In this document: piece after piece, positions 1 through 8,600 of the stretch | Layout of the letters: each line of letters begins with the position of its first letter | How positions within the stretch are numbered: position 1 is the stretch's first letter | Assembly (NCBI GenBank): GCA_038503075.1 | Contig: JBCAML010000003.1 | Coordinates: 1 to 64,000, forward strand | Length of the DNA: 64,000 nucleotides | Reading direction: 5' to 3' | Source: Gyromitra esculenta | Taxonomy: Eukaryota > Ascomycota > Pezizomycetes > Pezizales > Discinaceae | The notes under the pieces: model-generated | Databases searched by the model: none | What the model saw: the letters and a program-made list of their open reading frames with translations, nothing else | Told to the model about the DNA's origin: nothing | Position numbers and translations under genes: made by a program

Positions 1-76
1 TAAACCCTAAACCCTAAACCCTAAACCCTAAACCCTAAACCCTAAACCCTAAACCCTAAACCCTAAACCCTAAACC
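1..76. repeat. Telomere array, heptamer CCCTAAA / TTTAGGG
   Basis: Ten perfect TAAACCC units occupy bases 1-70, followed by a partial unit TAAACC at 71-76. The C-rich strand reads 5' to 3' from base 1, the orientation expected of a left chromosome end. No variant units are present. The array passes directly into retrotransposon sequence with no subtelomeric satellite between. Most filamentous ascomycetes use the hexamer TTAGGG; this heptamer is the plant-type unit. Confidence 0.97.
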
Positions 77-414
77 TGTCGACGAGCTAAACCAAGCACC
101 CTCGGTACCCATGGCGTCCTGAAACCACTCCCAATCCCTAATCGCCCCTGGGAAGAGCTATCAATGGACTTCGTCACCGGTCTCCCAGAATCTAACGGCT
201 TTGATGCTATTATGGTTGTGGTGGACCGACTCTCGAAGATGCGACACCTTATCCCGTGCAATACTACCGTCAACGCCGAGCAGACTGCCGAACTGTACCT
301 CCAAAATGTTTGGAAACTTCATGGACTCCCTTCCTATCTTACCTCCGATAGGGGAACACAGTTTACCGCGAAGTTTTGGAAGCACCTCTGCCAACGTTTG
401 AATATTGCTGCTCG

Positions 415-1359
415 TGTAAGACCGGTACTTCTTACCGCACAGGAAATCTCCAAGAAGCTTTAGATAACAATCTAGACGCTATAACCTGCCCGGTTGCTAT
501 CCGCAACACAATACACAGGCGCAAGTCCTAACTGCTTCTTATGAACCGCTAAAAGATAACCGTAGGGTTCAAAGTAGGGATCGAGCAAAGTTCCGTGAAG
601 AACTTCCAATAGTAAGGTTTAATAACTAACGCTGAAGGGCCAAAGCCTTGCTAAGCGAGATAAAAGTAATTCACAAGTAATAGAGTAAATTGCACGGAAG
701 TAATTTTGCTAGAAACAATATAATATTGATAAGGCTCGTTCTTCGTCGCTAATGATCCGACTCAGAGTTTTACATCCACTGCGAGAGTATTTATAATGCC
801 TCCTCTCTACTATGTTTGGGTATAGTGTGGTGTAGAGGCGCTAACTACTATGACAACATGAAACCACTTCGCCTTATCTCCATACCCGATACCCCATTGA
901 GTTCCCTGGCCCGATCCGATTCTCCGAGCAGTATGCATGTCGGTAACACGGGAGTTACGTATTCGTCTTCATTGCGTTCGTCTCTTCGAGACGATCATTT
1001 CGCCTATCCGAATCGTCGCGTAGCATTGCGTTCCCTTATCTTTGTCAGTCTGTAACTCCGCCAGTTTTGGTCCAATTCGCAATCCGTTTGAACCACAGCG
1101 AAGCCAGACACTTCCCCCACATACCCTCCGGGTCCCATTCCGCCGGACGGTTTTGCTTGACGGCCTAGGGGTTACTTTTGCCCTCCGGGACAGGTTTTTT
1201 CTGGTGCTGTCCCCCCTTCTCCAAATACTATACCTACTGGAAGGATTGGAGGCAGGGTAACAAGCTCCAGTCCCGATCCGGAAGGTGCTAAAGTAGGGTA
1301 ATTCCAAAGATAGGGTAACTCCAGGGCCAGGAACTCCTTCAAAAGGTACAGGTATAACA
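415..1359 (-). mobile_element. Solo Gypsy-2 LTR in the integrase core, TSD GCTCG
   Basis: This 945-bp sequence matches the Gypsy-2 LTRs at 9409, 16493 and 23604. On the minus strand it begins TGTTATACCTG and ends GGTCTTACA, the canonical TG..CA form. It is flanked by exact GCTCG duplications at 410-414 and 1360-1364. Removing it with one duplication restores the integrase frame. No internal sequence remains, so it is the product of LTR-LTR recombination. Confidence 0.95.
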
Positions 1360-1600
1360 GCTCGCATGTCTACCTCCTTTCACCAAGAAACTGATGGACA
1401 AACCGAACGCCTTAATGCGGTGATGGAACAATACCTTTGTTGTTATGTATCCTACCAACAGGACGATTGGTCTAAGTGGCTACCCATTGCTGAGTTCGCT
1501 GCCAATAACCAAGAATCTACCTGTACCAAGGCCACCCCCTTCTTCGCGAATTATGGCTATCACCCTCGCTTCGACACCTCGATCATCTCCAACGACCGTT

Positions 1601-2027
1601 TCTCACGGTTCAGTCTCTCGTTAAGCCCTTCAGTATCCCTGAAGGTGAGCAGTGCTACTTAAGCGAGATACTAACTCGTTCGAAGAGTGCAGTGTTTCTA
1701 CAAGTTCTACAGGAGGTATACTTCAAGGCGAAGTATCGGCGATGTTTCACAGCGACAGCGAAGGTTCTGAGATAGAACCGAGATAGTATTGAAAGAGTAC
1801 AGGTAGAAGTGAACGAGAACGTTGCTTAAGGAAAGAAGAAGAAGAAGAGAAACGAGAACAACCAACAATCCTTCCTTAAATACCCCGCTTTTCAGTAGCA
1901 CCCACAACAACCCGACAACAACCAAAACACAAAAACATTATTATGATAACCCAAAAACATAACCGAACAACAAAGAAATTATACAACCATTCGAACCACG
2001 ACTCATCCCTTAAGTCAATCCATGAAA
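1601..2027 (-). mobile_element. Solo LTR, Gypsy-1-related subfamily b, TSD CCGTT
   Basis: A 427-bp solo LTR that on the plus strand begins TCTCACGG and ends CCATGAAA, so its sense is minus. Exact CCGTT duplications lie at 1596-1600 and 2028-2032, and excision restores the host integrase frame. It carries the family hairpin (1627-1645) and the conserved ACGTTGCTT box, followed by a purine-rich run on the plus strand. Confidence 0.95.
1627..1645 (-). promoter_or_regulatory. LTR hairpin, GGATA loop, stem CCTTCAG/CTGAAGG
   Basis: A 7-bp perfect stem encloses a 5-nt loop that reads GGATA in the LTR sense. It lies close to the 3' end of the sense LTR and follows a conserved box AGTAGCACTGCT. The same hairpin occurs at 2566-2584 and 25039-25057, and with altered but still paired stems at 9264-9280, 9310-9328 and 2803-2819. 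An RNA role such as 3' end formation or packaging is inference. Confidence 0.7.
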
Positions 2028-2773
2028 CCGTTCCCCTCAGACCCTCGATGCTAACGACTTCGCTTCAAAAATGGAAGAACTTAGGGACTTCCTTCGAATA
2101 CAGATGAGAACAGCCCAGGATATCTTCGAGTCCAGTACAAACCAGAACCGTACCCCTGCTCCGTCGTTTAAGGAAAAAGATGAAGTGTTTGTATCGATGA
2201 AAAACATGAGGACAACACGGAATTCAAGGAAGTTAGATTGGAAATGGAGTGGCCCGTTCCAGGTGAAGCGTGTTATCTCAGCCTATGCCTATGAGATTGA
2301 TCTCCCAAGTTCAATGAAGTACCACCCTGTATTTCACGTCTCGTTGATTAGAGCAGCTCCCGTCGACCCCCTTCCAGGCCAAATCATTGTACCACCCCTA
2401 CCAGTTCAGGTTAACGATCACGAGGAATACCTTGTCGAAAGTATCCTAGATTCCCGTTTACGTCGCGGAAAACTTCAATACCTAGTCGAGTGGACTGGCT
2501 ATGCACTACCCACTTGGGAACCCGCCGAGTACCATGAAGTCTCACGGTTGAGTCCCTCGTTAAGCCCTTCAGTATCCCTGAAGGTAAGCAGTGCTACTCA
2601 AGTGAGGTAAACAACATGTTCAAGGTACGCGACGTTTCTACAAGTTCTACGAGGGGTCTATCACAAGGCGAGATAAGTGTGGCGAGGTAGACAGTGACAG
2701 CGAGGGTTCTGAGGTAGAACCGAGATAGTATTCCAATGATTACAGCAGAAGGTAAACGAGAACGTTGCTTAAG

Positions 2774-3182
2774 TCTCAAGGGGCGAGGTTTTCCTTCAAG
2801 CTCTCAGGTATCCCCCGAGATAAGCAGTGCTACTTGAGGAGAAAACTAAGCGACGAGAGTATTTACGAGATTCCACAGGCTCTACGAAGTGTTCAAGTAT
2901 AGAGGACTTGAGGGCGGCGACAGCGTGAGGTTATGAAGTATAACCGAGGTTTGTATTGTAAAATACCAGCGTGTACAATAGAAGACGTTGCTTAAAGAAA
3001 GAAGAAGAAAAAGTACAACAAGAGGGGAAATCCCCTTGCTTATATACCACATTCCAACTCGTTCGATGACAAAGACTTGACTCACTGCAACGGAAACCTA
3101 AAGAAACATAGAGAACGACAACGTAACACAATAGCCTTATACCCTTGTACCCGACAAACCAACGAAACAGTTATCCATGAAA
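2774..3182 (-). repeat. 3' LTR of full-length Gypsy-1
   Basis: Partner of 8192-8600, both 409 bp. It contains a TATA-like ATATAAG in sense (near 3043-3049) and, about 50 nt further, AAGCAACGT, complementary to the element's primer-site candidate. The hairpin at 2803-2819 has a stem that pairs through a G-U wobble only in the sense RNA. Confidence 0.95.
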
Positions 3183-3194
3183 GTACCCCCTCCC

Positions 3195-6100
3195 TTATAG
3201 CCGTGAGCTCCTGCGAACACTAACCAGACCTTCCTTAGGTTTACTCGGGTATTGTTGGTGAAAGACATCTACCGCTTCAGTCTCTGTATGATAATCGGCC
3301 GGTTCCCACGTAGGTAAGGCATAACCTGTCCATCCCACCAGGTATTGTAGTTTTCCGTGGCGGATACGAGAATCTAGGATACTCTCGACAAGATATTCTT
3401 CATGATCGTTGACTTGGACCGGGGGTGGTGGTGGAATAATCTGACCCGGGAGTGGGTCAACAGGAGCAGCCTTGATTAGTGAAACGTGAAATACCGGATG
3501 GTATTTCATAGATGATGGCAGGTCTATCTCGTAGGCATATGCAGAGATTATTCGTTTCACAGGGAAGGGACCACTCCACTTCCAGTCCAATTTCCTTGAA
3601 TTCCTAGTCGTCCTCATGTTTTTCATAGATATGAAGACACGGTCATTGACTTTGAATGAGGGGGCAGGGGTGCGATGCCGATTAGCACTGGTCTCGAAAA
3701 CATCTTGTGCTGTCCTCATTTGAACTCGAAGGAAGTCTCTAAGTTCTTCCATCTTAGAAGCGAAGTCATTAGCATCGAGGGTCTGAGGGGAGCGGTCATT
3801 GGAGACGACGGAGGTATCAAAACGAGGATGGTAACCATAGTTGGCGAAGAAGGGTGTAGCTTTCGTACTGGCTGACTCTTGGTTATTGGCAGCGAACTCC
3901 GCAATAGGTAACCATTTTGTCCAGTCGTCTTGTTGGTAAGAAACATAGCATCGAAGATATTGTTCCATGACAGCATTGAGACGTTCGGTTTGACCATCCG
4001 TTTCCGGGTGAAAGGACGTTGACATACGAGCGGAAATATTGAGGTGTTGACAGAGGTACTTCCAAAACTTAGCGGTAAACTGCGTTCCTCTATCCGAAGT
4101 GATATGGGAAGGTAGTCCGTGGAGTTTCCAAACATTTTGGAGGTAGAGTTCGGCTGTTTGCTCGGCGTTGACGGTTGTATTGCACGGGATAAGGTGACGC
4201 ATCTTCGAGAGACGATCCACTACAACCATAATAGCATCAAAGCCGTTAGACTCTGGGAGGCCGGTAACGAAGTCCATTGATAGCTCTTCCCAGGGGCGAT
4301 TAGGGATGGGGAGTGGTTTCAGGACGCCTTGGGTACCGAGGGTGCTTGGTTTCGCTCGTCGACAGGTATGACAGTTCCGCGTATAACGGCCAATGTACTC
4401 TCTCATCTTTGGCCAATAGAAATGCCTTGAAATGAGTTCGAAGCATTTTTCACGTCCCGGGTGGCCAGCTGAGGGGGCGTCATGATGTCGTTGTAGGATA
4501 AGGAGGCGAAGAGGGTCGTAGTCGGGGACATAGAACTTTTGTCGATAGAAAAGATGGCCATTTGACTCGGTACAATCGCCTAAAGTAATTTCCTTGGATT
4601 GATGTTCGCCATTCTTGAGTGCTAATAGAATTTTTTGTGGGAATGGGTCAGCAATATATCCGAGATTAATTAAGGTTTCGAGGGAGGCATCCAATTCAGC
4701 GGGTTCATTTGCCAAAGAACCCGAAAACAAACTTAGCTTGGGGTCGAGATTCTTTTTCTTCAAGACTACCTGATGTTGGTGTTGTAGTCTTTCATCCCCT
4801 TCTTCAGGGAGATCCCCTGATCTCCGAGTCAGTGCGTCCGGCTTTCCTCCCTGTACTCCTGGTCGGTAAGTGATCACGAAGTCAAAGCGCGAAAGGTATT
4901 CCGCCCATCTGACTTGTCTTCGGTTGAGCTGTTTTGTTGTCATAAAATACTCCAGGTTTTTATGATCAGTAATAACGGAGATGGGTAGTTCTGAGCCTTC
5001 GAGTTCTGGTCTCCATTCCTCGAAACAGCGAATAATGGCTAGGAGTTCCTTGTCATATATTTCATAATTGCACTCAGCGGGTGAATGTTTTTTTGAAAAG
5101 AATGCAACGGGGTGAAGCACGCCATTATCGTCAAGTTGGGAAAGAACACCACCGGAGACGAAGTCAGATGCGTCTGATTCCACAAAAATCTTCTTTCGGG
5201 GATCGAAGTGGATGAGTACTGGGGCTTTGGTAAATGCGTCCTTTAGGGCTTCGAATGCGAGTTCAGCTTCAACAGTCCATTCAAAGGTAATGCCTTTTTT
5301 TGTGAAGGCAGTGAGAGGGGCGGCTAAGCGAGAAAATCCTAGAATAAATCTTCGGTAGAAGTTCGCGAACCCTAGGAAGGCTTGTACATCTTTGACGCAT
5401 TTGGGTCGATTCCAGTCGCGCACCGCTTTGAGCTTGTCCTCGTCCATCTTAATTCCTTCAGGCGTAAGGATTAGGCCGAGGTATTTTATTGATTGGACAT
5501 GGAATTCACACTTCTCAGGTTTGAGAAGGATGTTATTGGCTTTAAGGGCATTGAGAACTTGTCTAACGTGCACTTTATGTTCTGCTAGGGTATCGCTATA
5601 GATTAGGATATCGTCGAGATACGCTGTGCAGAATAGATCCAGGTATTCTCGGAGGGAATCGTTAACGAAACGTTGGAAGGTTCCAGGTGCATTGGTGAGG
5701 CCGAATGGCATTACCATGTATTCATACAAGCCATATCGGGTTCGAAAGGCTGTTTTCCATTCTTCCCCTTCGGCGATACGAATCTGGTGGAAGCCGTCAC
5801 GGAGATCGAGTTTGGAGTACCACTGAGCTTTTGCAAGGCGATCCAAGGTTTCTTTGATCAGGGGGGAAGTATAACGGTCTTTAATCGTGAGAGCGTTAAG
5901 GCCACGATAATCGACACAAAGGCGGAGGGAGCCATCGGGTTTGGCGGCGAAGAGGACTGGAGAACCCGCGGAAGATGAGCTGGCACGGATAAACCCTTTT
6001 TCTAGGTTGTCTTCGATATACTTCTTGAGAACTAGGAGTTCATCTCGCGACATACCATAGAGCGGACCAAATGGTGGTTCTTTGCCTTCTTGCAGGGTGA

Positions 6101-6824
6101 TCTTATGATCATAGGGTCGTCGTGGGGGGAGTCCTTGAGCTTTAGCTTTATCAAACATATCCAGGTATTCGTGGTACTCGGCAGGTATTCGTTGTCTCCA
6201 CTCCTCTTTGGTGGTCTTGCTATCAAGGACTCTGTTGATCTCATATAGAGACATGGAATATACCTGAATACCCTTCTTTCTGGCGAGCATGCGGAAGCTA
6301 GCTGCGCTGATAAAGGCGGCGTTTAACTTTGCTGGAGGGGGAATGGCGGCGGCTGAGACAACGGGTTGCTTGGGGGCACAGTGGGTGGTGCAGAATTCAG
6401 AGTTGAATTCAATGCTTTTGTTCGCAAACTGTAGATGAACGTCATGGAGGTTCATCCAAGGGATACCGAGCACTAGGGGGTAATGGCCTAGCTTGGTGAC
6501 GAAGAAGGGGGCTTTCTCATTATGCTGTTGGATGGAAAGCCCTAGGTGACAAAGATTTGTAATATCTCCCGAGGCAATTGTTCGGCCGTCAATGACTTCC
6601 AATTGTCGAGGGGTTTTTAGGGGAGATAAGGGAAGGGAATGGTGACGCACAAAGTTTTCATCAATGAAAGCGAACCCTGAGGCTCCAGTGTCAAGAAGTG
6701 CGTGTGTTTTTATAATTTTATTTTGATGGGAAAGACTACAAGAAACTACAAAATGTTCCCCATCCAAATTATCCTCCACACACACATCCGACACTGAGAA
6801 CCCAGAAATAGAGAACGCTGACAA
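3195..6824 (-). CDS. Gypsy-1 Pol: protease-RT-RNase H-integrase-chromodomain
   Basis: An uninterrupted 1209-aa retrotransposon polyprotein that copies element RNA to DNA and inserts it. Domains in order: aspartic protease with DTG at residues 45-47; reverse transcriptase with LDLRDGFHQI near 340 and catalytic YLDD at 402-405; RNase H from the ESDASD motif at about 549; integrase zinc-binding region with CHTC in the 810s; DDE core with MDFVTG and SDRGTQF; and a C-terminal chromodomain (EYLVESILDSR...GWTGY...WEPADYH). The chromodomain marks it as a chromovirus, a group whose chromodomain can direct insertion to modified chromatin. It lies 47 nt after gag in a different frame, so expression needs a frameshift, reinitiation or internal start. 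No lesion was seen. Confidence 0.95.
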   Translation of the reverse strand: MSAFSISGFSVSDVCVEDNLDGEHFVVSCSLSHQNKIIKTHALLDTGASGFAFIDENFVRHHSLPLSPLKTPRQLEVIDGRTIASGDITNLCHLGLSIQQHNEKAPFFVTKLGHYPLVLGIPWMNLHDVHLQFANKSIEFNSEFCTTHCAPKQPVVSAAAIPPPAKLNAAFISAASFRMLARKKGIQVYSMSLYEINRVLDSKTTKEEWRQRIPAEYHEYLDMFDKAKAQGLPPRRPYDHKITLQEGKEPPFGPLYGMSRDELLVLKKYIEDNLEKGFIRASSSSAGSPVLFAAKPDGSLRLCVDYRGLNALTIKDRYTSPLIKETLDRLAKAQWYSKLDLRDGFHQIRIAEGEEWKTAFRTRYGLYEYMVMPFGLTNAPGTFQRFVNDSLREYLDLFCTAYLDDILIYSDTLAEHKVHVRQVLNALKANNILLKPEKCEFHVQSIKYLGLILTPEGIKMDEDKLKAVRDWNRPKCVKDVQAFLGFANFYRRFILGFSRLAAPLTAFTKKGITFEWTVEAELAFEALKDAFTKAPVLIHFDPRKKIFVESDASDFVSGGVLSQLDDNGVLHPVAFFSKKHSPAECNYEIYDKELLAIIRCFEEWRPELEGSELPISVITDHKNLEYFMTTKQLNRRQVRWAEYLSRFDFVITYRPGVQGGKPDALTRRSGDLPEEGDERLQHQHQVVLKKKNLDPKLSLFSGSLANEPAELDASLETLINLGYIADPFPQKILLALKNGEHQSKEITLGDCTESNGHLFYRQKFYVPDYDPLRLLILQRHHDAPSAGHPGREKCFELISRHFYWPKMREYIGRYTRNCHTCRRAKPSTLGTQGVLKPLPIPNRPWEELSMDFVTGLPESNGFDAIMVVVDRLSKMRHLIPCNTTVNAEQTAELYLQNVWKLHGLPSHITSDRGTQFTAKFWKYLCQHLNISARMSTSFHPETDGQTERLNAVMEQYLRCYVSYQQDDWTKWLPIAEFAANNQESASTKATPFFANYGYHPRFDTSVVSNDRSPQTLDANDFASKMEELRDFLRVQMRTAQDVFETSANRHRTPAPSFKVNDRVFISMKNMRTTRNSRKLDWKWSGPFPVKRIISAYAYEIDLPSSMKYHPVFHVSLIKAAPVDPLPGQIIPPPPPVQVNDHEEYLVESILDSRIRHGKLQYLVGWTGYALPTWEPADYHTETEAVDVFHQQYPSKPKEGLVSVRRSSRL

Positions 6825-6871
6825 AGGAGAAAAAGGAACCAGAGCAGGGTCACAAGGCGACTCTGGTTGAA

Positions 6872-8119
6872 CTAGTTTAAAGACTCGATTGAGTCTGCTG
6901 CATCAAAGGCGGAAAAACGAGGGGGCAAAGGCGGCGGAAAAACAGAGGGGGCGGGAGGTGCGGCGGCGGCATTAGTAACAGCTCCCCTCATAGCGGGGCG
7001 CTTGGAGGCGGAAGGACAGTTTGAGAAGATATGTCCTTCCCCGGCGCAGAACAGGCAACGATTATTGGTTTGTCTCCAGGATTTTTCTTCTGGAGACAGT
7101 TTTCTTCTCCCGTTTATTTGAACATACCGTTGTTCAGGGGCGGGGCGAGAGGAGGAGGTTCGGCCAAAAGAGAGATCCATGGGGGCAAGTCCTCCTGGGG
7201 CGAAGGAGGAAGAAGCGGGGGTGAAGGCGGCGGGGTTGGCGGCAGGGGCGGTAAATTGCCCCATGGTGTTGCGGACAGCATTTTTTTTTTCTTCCCTCCT
7301 TGCCCGGATTCTGTTATCCAGGCGGAGAAGGAAGGCACAGAGGGAGGTAAAGGTGGTGGGGAAGTCGGCGACGGTTACTACTGCTTCCTTTAGCTCGTCC
7401 GACATGCCATATTCCAGAGCATCGTTCTTGGCTGACTCGTCATAGTTGAGACGCCCCATGATTCGTTGAAAGTCGGCAAGGTAGGCGGAGAAGTCCCGCT
7501 TCCCTTGTCGGAGTTGATGCAGTTCGCGGCGGGCAGTGCCGAGAGGGTCAGGATCGCCGAAGGCGGTTTCTAAGGCGGTGATCAAATCGGCGGCTGAGTT
7601 CCAGGTGGTAGTCCCGTCGGGAAGGACGGAGTGGCGAACTTGTTCGAGGGCGGCTCCCTCGAGACGGCTGATAGCATACAATATCATATTGTTGCTGTTG
7701 GAGAAGCGATCGGCGTTAACCGAGAGTTTTGATCTGAGTTGTAGAACAAACCCAGGGAGTTTATCGCGAGATCCGTTGAACTTATCTGGATCAGGCATCT
7801 TATCTGATCGTCCTCCTTGAGTGTGAGCAGGAGGGGGTGGTGGTGAAGGTGCAGGCGGTGGGGGGGCGGCGTTCTGAAGGCGGGCGATTTCCGCTTCGGC
7901 TGCTTGTAGTTGGGACTGGTAGGTATTGAACCTTGCCGTCATATTGTTTCGTTCCTGTACAGCTTCTTCCAGCTGTAGGTCTGCATACGTGAGGTTGTCG
8001 ACCCGTTGTTGGTAATGGGATCGAATTTCCTCATAGGCAGAGGCGAGGTCGGCGTTGGCGGCAGCTTGGAAATTCTCGAAAGTCGGGAAGGTCCAGGGGG
8101 CAGGGGCGGGGTTACTCAT
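6872..8119 (-). CDS. Gypsy-1 Gag with CCHC zinc knuckle
   Basis: A 415-aa structural protein of the retrotransposon particle. I chose the ATG at 8119 (MSNPAPAPW) over one at 8197 because the latter lies inside the LTR. A coiled-coil-like N-terminal part is followed by a Pro-rich linker, a retrotrans_gag-like core (YLADFQRIMGRLNYDE region) and one zinc knuckle CLFCAGEGHIFSNC, a proper CX2CX4HX4C, then an Ala/Pro-rich tail. The knuckle should bind element RNA. It is the first gene after the primer-site region and is followed by pol 47 nt downstream. Confidence 0.92.
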   Translation of the reverse strand: MSNPAPAPWTFPTFENFQAAANADLASAYEEIRSHYQQRVDNLTYADLQLEEAVQERNNMTARFNTYQSQLQAAEAEIARLQNAAPPPPAPSPPPPPAHTQGGRSDKMPDPDKFNGSRDKLPGFVLQLRSKLSVNADRFSNSNNMILYAISRLEGAALEQVRHSVLPDGTTTWNSAADLITALETAFGDPDPLGTARRELHQLRQGKRDFSAYLADFQRIMGRLNYDESAKNDALEYGMSDELKEAVVTVADFPTTFTSLCAFLLRLDNRIRARREEKKNAVRNTMGQFTAPAANPAAFTPASSSFAPGGLAPMDLSFGRTSSSRPAPEQRYVQINGRRKLSPEEKSWRQTNNRCLFCAGEGHIFSNCPSASKRPAMRGAVTNAAAAPPAPSVFPPPLPPRFSAFDAADSIESLN

Positions 8120-8180
8120 AGCGGCGTTGGAGTTTTTTATGTGGCGGCGTAGAAAAGCGGGGTAGAGGGTGTGGATGAGG

Positions 8181-8191
8181 AAGCAACGTAA
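8181..8191 (-). other. Candidate self-primer binding site of Gypsy-1
   Basis: Immediately inside the 5' LTR the sense strand reads TTACGTTGCTT. ACGTTGCTT (complement of 8181-8189) is the perfect complement of AAGCAACGT in the LTR (complement of 8403-8411), which lies about 50 nt after the LTR TATA-like box. I saw no TGG-type tRNA 3'-end complement. In Tf1/sushi elements the transcript's own 5' end folds back to prime; this layout fits that mechanism, by inference. Confidence 0.55.
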
Positions 8192-8600
8192 TCTCAAGGG
8201 GCGAGGTTTTCCTTCAAGCTCTCAGGTATCCCCCGAGATAAGCAGTGCTACTTGAGGAGAAAACTAAGCGACGAGAGTGTTTACGAGATTCCACAGGCTC
8301 TACGAAGTGTTCAAGTATAGAGGACTTGAGGACGGCGACAGCGTAAGGTTATGAGATATAACCGAGGTTTGTATTGTAAAATACCAGCGTGTACAATAGA
8401 AGACGTTGCTTAAAGAAAGAAGAAGGAAAAGTACAACAAGAGGGGAAATCCCTTCGCTTATATACCGCATTCCAACTCGTTCGATGACAAAGACTTGACT
8501 CACTGCAACGGAAACCTAAAGAAACACACGGAACGACAACGTAACACAATAGCCTTATACCCTTGTACCCGACAAACCAACGAAACAGTTATCCATGAAA
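8192..8600 (-). repeat. 5' LTR of full-length Gypsy-1
   Basis: The upstream LTR in sense, which should supply the promoter. It has a TATA-like ATATAAG in sense near 8455-8461 and the AAGCAACGT box (8403-8411 on the complement). It ends next to the TTAAG target duplication at 8601-8605. Confidence 0.95.

Larger units (their letters stand above)
2774..8600 (-). mobile_element. Full-length Gypsy-1 chromodomain retrotransposon, TSD TTAAG
   Basis: A complete 5.8-kb element in minus sense, with 409-bp LTRs (8192-8600 as 5', 2774-3182 as 3'), gag at 6872-8119 and pol at 3195-6824, and exact 5-bp duplications TTAAG at 2769-2773 and 8601-8605. LTR ends read TTTCATGG...CCTTGAGA in sense, so they do not follow the usual TG..CA rule. 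A purine run (3183-3195 on the complement) sits just before the 3' LTR as a polypurine tract. By eye the LTRs differ at about a dozen sites, nearly all transitions. Both reading frames are uninterrupted, so this copy may be competent or only recently silent. Confidence 0.95.

Noticed and set aside
816..1367. Open frames on both strands within 816-1367, repeated at 9371-9930, 16545-17039 and 23603-24023
   Set aside because: They fall wholly inside Gypsy-2 LTRs and are by-products of LTR sequence.
8300..8549. Cys/Ser-rich open frames, repeated at 2882-3131 and 8934-9175
   Set aside because: They lie in Gypsy-1 LTR promoter sequence and are not followed by stop-free continuation in other copies.
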